Below are positions 12,810 through 20,932 of a stretch of 49,193 nucleotides of DNA, piece after piece. A program made the position numbers and the translations under genes. This DNA is from a virus. The stretch is from IMG/VR virus record IMGVR_UViG_3300031251_000032, positions 1 to 49,193 of that record; one strand, 5' to 3'. Numbering within the stretch: the stretch's first letter is position 1; every line of letters starts with the position of its first letter. Under the pieces are notes generated by a model. The model made no database searches. It saw only the letters and a program-made list of their open reading frames with translations, and was not told the DNA's origin.

Positions 12810-14930
12810 ATGATATTAAAACCCGACTTCTCTCAAGCCATTAAGTTCCTAGAGCTGCTGGACGATACCGCAGAATCCTTTACCTTCCAAACTTTTATAG
12901 ATAAGAAGGCTGCTGGTAGTTCTGCTCTGGCTCAAGTCATAACAGGACCTTTCGAATTAGTTAAGGATAAACTATCGTTACTTAATTCACAAGGAGCCGG
13001 TATATTTGTAACAGTAAATGAGACTAATGGCACAGGAAGAAAGAAGTCCGATATTGTTAGAATCCGTGCCTATTTCGCAGAATCTGATAGCGGAGAACTA
13101 ACTGAAGAGCTTCCGTTTGAACCCACTATGGTCGTTAAGTCGAAGCATGGGAACCATTTTTACTGGGTACTTAAAGAGTTCAGCACTGATATAAACTCAT
13201 TTGATACTATCCAGAAAGGAATAGCCAAGCAGTTACACACAGATTCCAGCGTTTGTGATGCATCTAGAGTGCTACGCCTTCCAGGCTTTTACCATCTTAA
13301 AGACACGTTAGACCCATTTATGATCACTATAGAATCTCAGTCAGGAGAGTACCATGCTGGAGGAGACTTTAAGGCTAAATATGGCAATAACGTTTCTCGA
13401 TTTGTAAAGCCGGAAGAACCCGTAAATATGCCGAATAAAGGAATTTTATTGACAGAGATCATTGATTTCTTTAATAAGACCTGGGATGAGTCTAAGGGAG
13501 ATAACAAGATTTTGTATCGAGCAGCCTGTAACTGTAAAAAGAATGGGTATAGTTTCGAGGAATGTATTGAGCTTTTTGAGAAGAAAGGTGAACCAGTAAA
13601 CTACAACACTAAGAACCAAATAAATGCTGTTTATAAGGATGATAGAATAGAGATACGACCTTATTATGGAAAGTTGGAGCGCAGTTACAAAGATCTTATA
13701 TGGCAATCAAAAATATACAAAGACATGGAAAATGGAGACAATTATATATATGACGAGGAGGAGAATACTACTCTAGAAACTCCGGAACAGATTATAAGAG
13801 AAACTCTGTCCTCTAAGTTCTATGGAAAGAAAGTGCAGTTATGTAAAGTAGAATATTTGCCTTTCCAGAACAACGTGATATTGACCTCCGATAAGGGCTA
13901 TCCAATCCTGAATAAATACAATCGCCCTTTTTGGAAGAAGTCATCCCTGCTAGACTGCGACATGCCTAAAGTATATGAAGCATTCTTTAAGCACCTATTT
14001 GGGGACTACCCATTTAGCTTAGAATATGTTTTGAATTGGGTAGCATTTAGTCTTAAAGGGAAAAATATCCCAGTTCTATCCTTAGTTGGTACTAATCGAG
14101 GTATAGGTAAAAATATCGCCGGAAATATAATCATGGCTCTACACGGTAAAGATAACTATACTATTTGTAAACAGTCGTTATTGAAAAAAGAATTTAATAT
14201 GCAGGTAATGTGTAAAACTTTGGTGCATTTAGATGAGGTAAGTGTTAGTAACGATTCAGAGCTAGAGTCCATTAAGGCTTATACAAACAAAACGATTAAT
14301 ATTGAAGGGAAGGGGGTTGAAAGTGCCACTAAATCTTTCTTTGGAAACTTACTTCTAACTAATAATAAATTTGATTGTTTAAGTGGAGTAAGCGCCGAGG
14401 ATGATCGTCAATTTAGCGTGGTAGACGTAACATCGAAAAAACTAGATGTTTCTTATTTTATGAAGTTTAGACCAGATCAATATGGCTTAGATTGGATGTG
14501 GGAAGATAAAGATTTAGTTGAGCAGCTGGCATGCCATTTATGGAACAGAGACTTAAACGCTTACGACTTTATTACTAACTTTAAGTCCGAGCATTACCAT
14601 GAGATTATAAAACAATCTCAGACAGAATGGTCAAGATTTTTAATTGAGGACGTTAGGGCTAGACATTATAATTGCGCCATAAAACTAGTAGACATTAAGG
14701 GGATGGTAAAAAAGGTTGAGGGTATATCCTTAGGTAGAACGAAAATAGAGACTTTTTGTGCAGAGAATCCTACTGTAGTGGCTACTAAGATGATAGGGGG
14801 AATTAGGTTTTTATTGTACGCTAAAGAAGAGGAGCCAGCTTCCGAATTTAGAAGAAGGGTTACTAAAGCGTCTACTACAGATAATCAGGGATTTGAGTTT
14901 TTAAAATTACCTAATAGTTTAATAGATTAA
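12810..14930 (+). CDS. replicative primase-helicase (AEP/RepB-like primase plus SF3-type helicase)
   Basis: A 706-residue protein. The ATG at 12810 fits the AGGGG ribosome site better than the GTG at 12804. The N-terminal part has primase-like features: RIRAYFAESDSGE (about 84-96), SKHGNHFYWVLKE (111-123), and DASRVLRLPGFYHLK (150-164), in the order seen in RepB/AEP-type phage primases. The helicase part has a Walker A variant GTNRGIGKN (427-435, Asn after Lys) and Walker B LVHLDEVS (Asp475-Glu476), like DUF5906/D5 helicases. It should open DNA and prime synthesis for the polymerase at 21161. Confidence 0.82.
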   Translation: MILKPDFSQAIKFLELLDDTAESFTFQTFIDKKAAGSSALAQVITGPFELVKDKLSLLNSQGAGIFVTVNETNGTGRKKSDIVRIRAYFAESDSGELTEELPFEPTMVVKSKHGNHFYWVLKEFSTDINSFDTIQKGIAKQLHTDSSVCDASRVLRLPGFYHLKDTLDPFMITIESQSGEYHAGGDFKAKYGNNVSRFVKPEEPVNMPNKGILLTEIIDFFNKTWDESKGDNKILYRAACNCKKNGYSFEECIELFEKKGEPVNYNTKNQINAVYKDDRIEIRPYYGKLERSYKDLIWQSKIYKDMENGDNYIYDEEENTTLETPEQIIRETLSSKFYGKKVQLCKVEYLPFQNNVILTSDKGYPILNKYNRPFWKKSSLLDCDMPKVYEAFFKHLFGDYPFSLEYVLNWVAFSLKGKNIPVLSLVGTNRGIGKNIAGNIIMALHGKDNYTICKQSLLKKEFNMQVMCKTLVHLDEVSVSNDSELESIKAYTNKTINIEGKGVESATKSFFGNLLLTNNKFDCLSGVSAEDDRQFSVVDVTSKKLDVSYFMKFRPDQYGLDWMWEDKDLVEQLACHLWNRDLNAYDFITNFKSEHYHEIIKQSQTEWSRFLIEDVRARHYNCAIKLVDIKGMVKKVEGISLGRTKIETFCAENPTVVATKMIGGIRFLLYAKEEEPASEFRRRVTKASTTDNQGFEFLKLPNSLID

Positions 14931-14991
14931 TATGAATAGTTGTAAACAACCTCACTATATCTTTAGATTCAAAGAAATAAAGGAATAAAAA

Positions 14992-15885
14992 ATGTATATA
15001 TATGTCATAAAACTCCTATTCCCGGCTTTAAAAGAAAATAAAAAATATACAGCTCTAGTAACTCTAGGAACCTTAATAATGATAGGACTCTCAGTAGCCT
15101 TCAACAAATGGCGGGAGTTTTTTTACAATGAAGTTCAAGCGTATAACTCATCGAAAATATACCTAGGTCTTGGAATTTTTACTGGTTTGGCTCTGGTTTT
15201 TGTTTTAGTTTACGGTCTTACTTCCTTTTATCAGCGCTATCTGGAGTTTGGTTGCAGACAGTATTTATATAATAAGTTTTCAAGAGTGGCTCAATCAAAG
15301 CACGATTTAGGCATTAAGGTGGTAGAGCAGCGTTTACAAGATGATTCATTGCGCATAAGCCAAAACGCGCTAGCCCTGCTTAAAGCCACACTAGATGCTT
15401 CTGTGCGTTTACCAGTATTTTTATTTATATTAGCCTCAACTGCTAAGGTATGGATGGTCGGGGCTGTTTTAGTCTATGCTGTTATTGGGACAGTTGGTAG
15501 CCGGAAGGTAGCCAAAAAACTAATAGCTGCGGAGTACTATCAGGAGAGCTTGGAAGCAGACTTGAGACGAGGAATAATATCTAGTCTCAGTACTAAATCA
15601 GAATTGCCTACATTAAAATATATTGTGAAAAATTGGGCAGAACTAGCCCTTAGGCAGAAACACCTCTCTTATTTCACTAGTTTTTATGGACAGATCAGCG
15701 TAATTTTTCCTTTTATAATGTTGATGCCTTTATTTTTAAACCATGTTATAATGTTAGGAGCCTTGTTTGCTACTTCTAGTGCCGTGGAACAGGTGTTAAG
15801 CTCTCTATCAGTTTTTGTAGAAAATAGAGACTTAGTAGTGAATATAGCAATGCAAAGTCAACGTTTACAGGAGATAGATGAATGA
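14992..15885 (+). CDS. SbmA/BacA-like membrane transporter
   Basis: A 297-residue multi-span protein. Family features of the SbmA/BacA (ABC-type membrane domain) proteins are visible: helix 1 ending AFNKWREFFYNEVQAYN (36-52), corresponding to the family's N-x-W-x-x-x-FYDALQ; then YQRYLEFGCRQYLYNKF; then VEQRLQDDSLRIS (111-123), like the NPDQRIxED motif; then EADLRRGI near 188, like EANFRY. No ATPase domain follows, as in SbmA. It is shorter than E. coli SbmA (406 residues). SbmA/BacA proteins take up peptides and other antimicrobials using the proton gradient. A transporter next to replication genes in a phage is unusual. Confidence 0.72.
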   Translation: MYIYVIKLLFPALKENKKYTALVTLGTLIMIGLSVAFNKWREFFYNEVQAYNSSKIYLGLGIFTGLALVFVLVYGLTSFYQRYLEFGCRQYLYNKFSRVAQSKHDLGIKVVEQRLQDDSLRISQNALALLKATLDASVRLPVFLFILASTAKVWMVGAVLVYAVIGTVGSRKVAKKLIAAEYYQESLEADLRRGIISSLSTKSELPTLKYIVKNWAELALRQKHLSYFTSFYGQISVIFPFIMLMPLFLNHVIMLGALFATSSAVEQVLSSLSVFVENRDLVVNIAMQSQRLQEIDE

Positions 15886-16004
15886 ACCTGACTAAATGGA
15901 TTTTATTGCTAGGTATTCTTTTAGCCCTAGCACATAACTGTATACTGACTCAAAAACATGGCAAATTGATATATGATGGAATGCAGTGTAGGATGGAAAA
16001 ATGA
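15882..16004 (+). CDS. 40-residue membrane protein
   Basis: Starts in the ATGA overlap with the SbmA-like gene: MNLTKWILLLGILLALAHNC, one membrane helix, then a short basic tail. Its stop overlaps the next ATG. Coupling to the transporter gene suggests they may be expressed together. Confidence 0.5.
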   Translation: MNLTKWILLLGILLALAHNCILTQKHGKLIYDGMQCRMEK

Positions 16005-16198
16005 GTAAACAGTCTATAGGAGATATACTTCTCGAACTAGAAGCAGTTATTGACAAAATGGCTGATTCTGGATTACAATGGGGAGATATCATAGGTTTAG
16101 TGTACTTCCATCTTATGATACACAGACCAGATGCGCAAGAAGAGTACACAGATGGCTCTAAGCCTGAATTATATTATGGACCTAAAAATGAAAAATAA
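16001..16198 (+). CDS. hypothetical 65-residue protein
   Basis: Helical protein starting MSKQSIGDILLELEAVIDKM; overlaps both neighbours by a few bases. No family recognised. Confidence 0.55.
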   Translation: MSKQSIGDILLELEAVIDKMADSGLQWGDIIGLVYFHLMIHRPDAQEEYTDGSKPELYYGPKNEK

Positions 16199-16370
16199 AG
16201 AATTAGAATATCTATGTGGACTGTTACTGAAAACTGGAGATAATTTGTGGCTGTCTCCTATGCTTGGAGAGTACTTTACAAATAGCTTAAAGCTAGGTAT
16301 TGACGAGGCAGAAAAACTATTATATAATCAAATTAGACAAAAATTAAAGGAGCTAGACATTGAGAGATAA
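16188..16370 (+). CDS. hypothetical 60-residue helical protein
   Basis: The start MKNKELEYLCGLLLKTG at 16188 overlaps the previous gene by 11 bases; an ATG at 16176 is an alternative. The C-terminus (IDEAEKLLYNQIRQKLKEL) is helical. It contains the AAAGGAG ribosome site of the next gene. Confidence 0.5.
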   Translation: MKNKELEYLCGLLLKTGDNLWLSPMLGEYFTNSLKLGIDEAEKLLYNQIRQKLKELDIER

Positions 16371-16797
16371 AGCATTAAGATTCAACAAAGGAAAACTTGA
16401 ACTATCTCAGTGCCCAGAAGAGCTAGTGGCTGCAGTGGCTGCGGTTCTTATGAGGAATAGTGAGCACTTTGGAGGGAAATACCCAAGAGCCAACTGGACC
16501 AAAGGAGCAGCATACTCTCAGCTTATTGATTGCTTAGAGAGACATCTAGCAGCCTTTAAGAGCGGGGTTGATTTGGACACTGGGGCTACGGGAGACGGGA
16601 TGCCTCACCTATGGCACTTAGCGACTAATGTGGCTTTCTTGATCTTTAACTCTGTGCACCATCCAGAAAATGATGATAGAAATAAAAAGTACCCATTTGA
16701 TCCTGATATATTTACTAGTTTTCTAAAAACAGATGTTAGTATACCCTGTGACGGAAACCCGGAGTTTACTATAAACAAAAAAGGAGAATGTAAATGA
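16360..16797 (+). CDS. DUF5664-type (dATP/dGTP diphosphohydrolase-like) enzyme
   Basis: A 145-residue protein starting at TTG, chosen because AAAGGAG lies seven bases upstream. The DUF5664 pattern is visible: RFNKGKLELSQCPEELV at 7-23, ANWTKGAAYSQLIDCLERHL at 44-63, and the acidic then His-rich segment D-T-G-A..HLWHLATNVAFL (73-94). Related all-alpha MazG-like enzymes hydrolyse dATP/dGTP, and one branch (MazZ) supports 2-aminoadenine genomes. No purZ or datZ gene is present in this window, so only nucleotide hydrolysis is suggested. Confidence 0.75.
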   Translation: MRDKALRFNKGKLELSQCPEELVAAVAAVLMRNSEHFGGKYPRANWTKGAAYSQLIDCLERHLAAFKSGVDLDTGATGDGMPHLWHLATNVAFLIFNSVHHPENDDRNKKYPFDPDIFTSFLKTDVSIPCDGNPEFTINKKGECK

Positions 16798-16994
16798 TTT
16801 CAAAACTAAGAGAATTTTTAAATGGTTTATTCGGAGAAAAAGAAACATTCCTTGATGAAACTTATTTTGGTCATTTGCAAGAGTCCATAGATTCAAGTAA
16901 TGGAGCAGCAGAAGACACCAAACCAGCAAAAAAGAAATCTATTTCTAAGAGAAAAACTGTTAAAAAACCCTCTAAAAAGGCAGGTAAAAAATGA
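16794..16994 (+). CDS. small protein with basic, Lys-rich tail
   Basis: A 66-residue protein with a normal N-terminal half (MISKLREFLNGLFGEKETFL) and a strongly basic C-terminus of Lys, Ser and Pro resembling histone-H1-like DNA-binding tails. It overlaps both neighbours by four bases (ATGA). DNA association is inferred from charge only. Confidence 0.55.
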   Translation: MISKLREFLNGLFGEKETFLDETYFGHLQESIDSSNGAAEDTKPAKKKSISKRKTVKKPSKKAGKK

Positions 16995-17218
16995 TAAAAA
17001 GACTACTTATAAAACTTCTTCTTATGTTTATAAAAAAAGAAGAGTTTCTTGATTTGCTAATAACTATATCCTATCCTGGAAAGAAGGGAGTTCTAGTGGT
17101 AGCTACTCCTGAGGAGTTTGATGCTATGGATAAGGAGTTTGAAGAAGACTATTCTGAAAAAGATCTAGATTTTTTAACAGATCCTAAGAAAGAACCGGAT
17201 AAAGGATACAAGCAATGA
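16991..17218 (+). CDS. hypothetical 75-residue protein
   Basis: Begins with a hydrophobic, basic N-terminus (MIKRLLIKLLLMFIKKEEFL) that may be an amphipathic or membrane helix, followed by an acidic tail. ATGA overlaps at both ends. No family recognised. Confidence 0.55.
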   Translation: MIKRLLIKLLLMFIKKEEFLDLLITISYPGKKGVLVVATPEEFDAMDKEFEEDYSEKDLDFLTDPKKEPDKGYKQ

Positions 17219-18021
17219 GTATTAGAAAAGACATGAGTAATGCGGAATATCACGGGGATCTTACTCATTTGAGTTCTAGCAATTTGAAATTATTGCTAAA
17301 AGGTCCCGAGGGAATTCAGCAATTTTATGAAGAGAGAATATTAAAGAAACCTAGAGAGGAGAAAAGAAATACGGATGCATTTGATACAGGTTCTTACGTT
17401 CATAGTGTTTTGTTAGAGCCAGAGACAGTAGAGACAGACTACGCTATATTTCCAGATTGGGTGAAAAGAGGAAAAGCTTGGGATGCATTCAAAGAAGATA
17501 ATAAAGGAAAAATAATACTTTCAAAACCCCAGAAAAAGAAAATAGATGCTATGATACCTTATTATTTGAACAACAAGACTGCAGTAGATCTCCTTAAGGG
17601 GGTGGAGCCTGAGGTTAGTCTATTTACTACTATAGATGATGTTAATATAAAGGTAAGAGCAGACGCCCTCCATGAGGAAAAGGGATTTATAGTAGACATA
17701 AAGACATCAGGATTTGTGATAGACCAGGAGGAGTTTAAGGCTACCATGGATAAGTTTAGTTATAAACTCTCTGCAGCCCTATATCTGAAAGCTTTTGAAG
17801 AGTCTCTAGGAAAAGGGCTTGATTTCTATTTTATAGTATTAGGCAAAGTTAATTTAGGGTGTGAGGTATATAAACTAAGTCATAAGTCAAGACAGGAAGG
17901 AATGGAGGAGGTAAGAAAGGCTATAAAGATCTATAAGAACTGCTTAGAAACTGGAGACTGGACTGGAGAGACGGAGACTAGGAAGCTAGAAAGAGAAAAC
18001 TACGAGATACTAGAGGTATAA
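17215..18021 (+). CDS. RecE-like PD-(D/E)XK exonuclease
   Basis: A 268-residue protein matching the exonuclease VIII-like domain family. Seen: EYHGDLTHLSSSNLKLLLKG (11-30), typical of the N-terminal helix of this family; DTGSYVHSVLLEP (57-69), the 'G-x-x-x-H' helix; VRADAL (147-152) and FIVDIKTSG (158-166), giving the Asp...Asp-x-Lys catalytic core. Such enzymes resect double-stranded DNA to make 3' single strands for annealing. An SSB-like gene follows nearby and a RusA-like gene lies at 25337; no annealase was recognised. Confidence 0.82.
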   Translation: MSIRKDMSNAEYHGDLTHLSSSNLKLLLKGPEGIQQFYEERILKKPREEKRNTDAFDTGSYVHSVLLEPETVETDYAIFPDWVKRGKAWDAFKEDNKGKIILSKPQKKKIDAMIPYYLNNKTAVDLLKGVEPEVSLFTTIDDVNIKVRADALHEEKGFIVDIKTSGFVIDQEEFKATMDKFSYKLSAALYLKAFEESLGKGLDFYFIVLGKVNLGCEVYKLSHKSRQEGMEEVRKAIKIYKNCLETGDWTGETETRKLERENYEILEV

Positions 18022-18153
18022 ATGAAAACAGCAATAGGACTGGCAGGATATAGGAAGTTACTTTATCTCGCTATAGAGTTGAAAGACGATAAAACTATTA
18101 TTGGTTATTTAGACCTTATATTAGAGATATATCTAGAAAGGAACAGTAAATGA
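18022..18153 (+). CDS. hypothetical 43-residue protein
   Basis: MKTAIGLAGYRKLLYLAIEL leads a helical product. It starts one base after the exonuclease stop and overlaps the following ATG by four bases. No clear ribosome site, so coupling is likely. Confidence 0.45.
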   Translation: MKTAIGLAGYRKLLYLAIELKDDKTIIGYLDLILEIYLERNSK

Positions 18154-18320
18154 ACGCAGAATTATTTAAAATCAATAAAAGAATTTCTGATCTTGAGGGG
18201 TTGCTTTCTTTGTCGGATTATGTTACACTGTATCCAGGGATTGAACTTAGGGCTTTCGAAGAGCTTAGATTTCTTAAAAAAATTGCACAGGAGATTGAGA
18301 ATGAAGACCAGGTTACTTGA
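18150..18320 (+). CDS. hypothetical 56-residue protein
   Basis: MNAELFKINKRISDLEGLLS followed by a second helix (ELRAFEELRFLKKIAQEIEN); a small helical-hairpin-like protein. AAAGGAACAG lies upstream. It overlaps the next gene by 20 bases. Confidence 0.5.
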   Translation: MNAELFKINKRISDLEGLLSLSDYVTLYPGIELRAFEELRFLKKIAQEIENEDQVT

Positions 18321-18567
18321 GATTAAGGACAGAGTAAAAACCGCTAAGGCTGCATTATACCAGCTAGCTTTAGAAGGAAATCTAAATCTTAATATTGGTG
18401 CTGGAAATCATGCCATTTATGAGTTAGAAGAGAGTTATGCTAGAGTAGGAGAAATTCTTGAAGAGTTAGGAAAAGAAGAAGAGCTGAAAGATGACTGGGC
18501 AGATTCTGAAATGGAAGAAGAAGATTATAAAATTGTTAAAGAGGATCGTTGGATATTCGGTTTGTAG
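18301..18567 (+). CDS. hypothetical 88-residue helical protein
   Basis: The start at 18301 (MKTRLLEIKDRVKTAKAALY) follows AGGAGATTGAGA. The protein is helical with a strongly acidic second half. A longer upstream reading in the same frame is out of register with the real upstream gene. A perfect hairpin TTTGTAG/CTACAAA lies at the stop codon, without a T-run. Confidence 0.6.
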   Translation: MKTRLLEIKDRVKTAKAALYQLALEGNLNLNIGAGNHAIYELEESYARVGEILEELGKEEELKDDWADSEMEEEDYKIVKEDRWIFGL

Positions 18568-18634
18568 CTTATAAACTACAAAAAAATGGTCAGGGTAATA
18601 AAGCCTTGTACCGAGATTAAACTAGGAGTTACTA

Positions 18635-19015
18635 ATGAGCAAAAAGAACTATGAAACCCATGAGCAGGAAGTAGAAGCACCATCAAGAGATTTCCGTAAA
18701 CCAGAAGGGGCTCCAGCAAGCCTAAGCTTTGTTAAGGCTTCTGAGTTAGCTAAAGAAGGAAAGATCGGAGTTATTTTAGAAGGAGAGTATGAAGGGACCA
18801 GCGAAAATAAGTTCAATAAGGATAAGCCATGCTTTAAGTTTCGTCTAGACAACGGTAACATGGTTGTTGTAAATCCAGCCGGAAATCTGGGATATCAAAT
18901 GAAGTCAGTAAAAATTGGAGATTACGTACGACTGAGCTATCTTGGTCAAGAGCCACTTACACGTGGAAGTTTTAAAGGCACATTATGCCATCAATTCGAG
19001 GTACTCATAGCGTAA
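18635..19015 (+). CDS. single-stranded DNA-binding-like protein (OB-fold type)
   Basis: A 126-residue protein with a beta-rich core (GVILEGEYEGTSENKF, CFKFRLDNGNMVVV, KIGDYVRLSYLGQE, GSFKGTLCHQFEVLI). The order resembles compact phage OB-fold SSB proteins, in which a G-D-x-V-R-x-x-Y-L-G strand is typical. It lies just downstream of the RecE-like exonuclease and upstream of the polymerase. It should protect single strands in replication or recombination. Confidence 0.62.
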   Translation: MSKKNYETHEQEVEAPSRDFRKPEGAPASLSFVKASELAKEGKIGVILEGEYEGTSENKFNKDKPCFKFRLDNGNMVVVNPAGNLGYQMKSVKIGDYVRLSYLGQEPLTRGSFKGTLCHQFEVLIA

Positions 19016-19023
19016 GCACCCAC

Positions 19024-19065
19024 CCAATGCTCTGATTGGCAATATAGCTGGTCAGGGCTTTTTTT
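19024..19065 (+). terminator. weak rho-independent terminator
   Basis: CCAAT/ATTGG (19024-19039) is followed by a second small stem AGCT...GGCT (19046-19059) ending in seven T. The stems are short, so termination would be partial. It sits between the SSB-like and HNH genes. Confidence 0.35.
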
Positions 19066-19074
19066 GGAATATCT

Positions 19075-19584
19075 ATGAATATCAAAACATGTCAATCATG
19101 CAACAAAGACCTACCAGAGACAGACTTCTACTTTCGAAAAGGAAGAGAAAAACTAACAGCTTGCTGTAAAGAATGTAATAGGGCAAAGAGCAGGGACTGG
19201 CATAAGAATAACCCAGAAAAATCAAAGCAAAGAGATAGAAATACTAAAAATAGAAACCCAAGAAGACACTGGAGTAAGAGCACTATAAACCACCACAAAA
19301 GTAGAGGATACACTATATTATTTTCTATAGACGAGCTTCTATTTATAGCTAAAGAGGTAGATAACTGCCAATATTGCGGAAAAAAATTAGACTGGACGTA
19401 CGGAAATAAGGGAGTAGGACCCAGACAAGATAGCCCTTCTTTAGATAACAAAGATTTAAAAAAAGAGATTAAAATAGAGGATTGTGATATAATCCGTAAT
19501 GAGTGCAACGTCACTAAAGGGCGAAGAACTAAACAAGAATTTATAAATTACTGTAAAAACATAGGAGAAAAAGAATGGCTTTAA
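19075..19584 (+). CDS. HNH-type endonuclease with N-terminal zinc ribbon
   Basis: A 169-residue protein. The N-terminal zinc knuckle has CQSC (6-9) and CCKEC (30-34), as in the HNH gene at 3387. The C-terminal nuclease part shows CQYCGKKLD, then DSPSLDNKD in the place of the usual IDR-x-D motif, and NECNVTKGRR. It overlaps the next gene by ten bases. It is likely a free-standing homing endonuclease in the early region. Confidence 0.75.
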   Translation: MNIKTCQSCNKDLPETDFYFRKGREKLTACCKECNRAKSRDWHKNNPEKSKQRDRNTKNRNPRRHWSKSTINHHKSRGYTILFSIDELLFIAKEVDNCQYCGKKLDWTYGNKGVGPRQDSPSLDNKDLKKEIKIEDCDIIRNECNVTKGRRTKQEFINYCKNIGEKEWL

Positions 19585-20237
19585 CCGATTACCTTGACCA
19601 ATACTCTTTAATAAATTGCAACAAGACCGAGAAAGTTGGATTTAATTCCATACTTTTCAGTTGCGAATATTTACTATCCTCCGATCCATCTGATCCTGCT
19701 TCACATGATATTAAAATGCAAATGATGCAGAAAACAATACCTTTGATGTTTCATGATCCGGTTTATTTCTCAACGCCTTTGGATACTACTTATATTTCCC
19801 TAGATAATCTAACCGCTTTAAGTGCTCTAAGCGGTAGCTATGCGAAGCAGATTTACTCCGAAACAAAGCGCCAGTTTCTAAGATACGATAACCTAAACCC
19901 ACAAAAACCTAGTTGGGGTAGAATACAGCAGCCAAGAGACATTATTTATTATGGCATGTGCTCAGGATCCTTTTTATGTTGGTTATTAAGTCCTATAATG
20001 CTTTTATTCTGCTTCTTTTCCATGCTTGGAGTTAAGACCTCTACTAGCGGTAAGTTGTTGGTATGGGTTAGAATGTACTCCCTCAAACATAATTTATTTA
20101 TGAGGATAGCAATGTGGTTTTTCACGCTCCAGCTTAAAGTTTTACATGGACAAACATGGTTAGATGTTGCTATAATCTATTTCAAGGGAGATTTACAGCA
20201 TCCCGTGGTACAAAATCTAAGGAGATTATATAAATGA
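19575..20237 (+). CDS. hypothetical protein with membrane segment
   Basis: A 220-residue protein. A hydrophobic segment (CSGSFLCWLLSPIMLLFCFF) near residues 129-148 could span the membrane; the rest is soluble, with DTTYISLDNLTALSALSG and a Trp/Tyr-rich part around PSWGRIQQPRDIIYYG. I do not recognise the family. It starts inside the HNH gene's end and its stop overlaps the next ATG. Confidence 0.6.
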   Translation: MALTDYLDQYSLINCNKTEKVGFNSILFSCEYLLSSDPSDPASHDIKMQMMQKTIPLMFHDPVYFSTPLDTTYISLDNLTALSALSGSYAKQIYSETKRQFLRYDNLNPQKPSWGRIQQPRDIIYYGMCSGSFLCWLLSPIMLLFCFFSMLGVKTSTSGKLLVWVRMYSLKHNLFMRIAMWFFTLQLKVLHGQTWLDVAIIYFKGDLQHPVVQNLRRLYK

Positions 20238-20401
20238 GATGGAGAATCATAAAAGATATGCATGGTCAATATGTAGTTCAAAAAAAGTATTTAAATCATT
20301 GGAGAGACTATCGAGCATTCTCTTCTTTTTATGAAGCACAAGACTTTATAGACAATGGTGGTAAAGATTTTATACCTGTTTTTTATACAAATAGAAAATA
20401 G
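20234..20401 (+). CDS. hypothetical 55-residue protein
   Basis: MRWRIIKDMHGQYVVQKKYL leads a compact product rich in aromatic and basic residues, overlapping the upstream stop by ATGA. The pattern (strand, strand, helix) resembles small phage proteins of unknown role. Confidence 0.5.
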   Translation: MRWRIIKDMHGQYVVQKKYLNHWRDYRAFSSFYEAQDFIDNGGKDFIPVFYTNRK

Positions 20402-20466
20402 ATAGGAGGACAAATTAATATTAAAAAAGATAGAAAAGAAGTTGACATCTAAATTGGAGATTTAAT

Positions 20467-20715
20467 ATGTTTTGGTCAGTTTTAGGGGTTACAATGGTCA
20501 TAGTAGGGTCATTGTACGCCTTTCCGCAGTGTTTACGCAGTATTAAGCGAGGTAACTCTAAGGGTATGTCGGTATACTTTATTGTCTTTTGGCTGCTTGA
20601 CAGACTTCTGTCCTTAACGTATACTATACACCTAGGAGACATACCCCTAATTGTAAAGTACTCTATAGGCTCGGTATTTGTTTTTATAATTTTATACTAT
20701 AAACATATTGATTAA
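20467..20715 (+). CDS. PQ-loop (SemiSWEET-like) membrane protein, copy 3
   Basis: An 82-residue, three-helix protein with YAFPQCLRSIKRGNSKGMSV, the PQ-loop signature at about residues 17-36, and then FIVFWLLDRLLSLTYTIHLG. It is clearly related to the two copies near 12 kb but more diverged, and it lies 8 kb away. TTGGAG precedes the ATG. A role in sugar or small-solute movement is inferred from the family. Confidence 0.72.
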   Translation: MFWSVLGVTMVIVGSLYAFPQCLRSIKRGNSKGMSVYFIVFWLLDRLLSLTYTIHLGDIPLIVKYSIGSVFVFIILYYKHID

Positions 20716-20725
20716 GGAGTTTAAG

Positions 20726-20932
20726 TTGAGACTACTTTGGACAGACCGTAGAACTTTCTTGGCTTTTTTTGGCATCACTATACTAGCTATTTTAAGTCTT
20801 GTAAATAAGATGGATGTAGCTGGATCAGTGACTACTATTGTTATGGCTGTAGCGGCTGCTAATAGCGCACAAGCTATATTTAGCTCTAAGAGCGGTGAGA
20901 AAATAGAAGTAAAAACGGAGAATAAAGAATGA
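20726..20932 (+). CDS. small membrane protein
   Basis: A 68-residue protein. The TTG at 20726 is chosen because AAGGAG lies six bases upstream; a TTG at 20708 sits before that site and inside the preceding gene. Two hydrophobic segments (TFLAFFGITILAILSLV and AGSVTTIVMAVAAANSAQAI) precede a charged tail (KIEVKTENKE). The layout resembles small phage membrane or holin-like proteins. Confidence 0.55.
   Translation: MRLLWTDRRTFLAFFGITILAILSLVNKMDVAGSVTTIVMAVAAANSAQAIFSSKSGEKIEVKTENKE

Noticed and set aside
14932-14988. An 18-codon frame between the primase-helicase and the SbmA-like gene
   Set aside because: It has no ribosome site and no distinguishing features; the ATG is one base after the previous stop by chance or for termination only.
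20440-20470. TTGACA just before the third PQ-loop gene as a promoter
   Set aside because: Any -10 at 16-18 bases would overlap the start codon and is not a good match.
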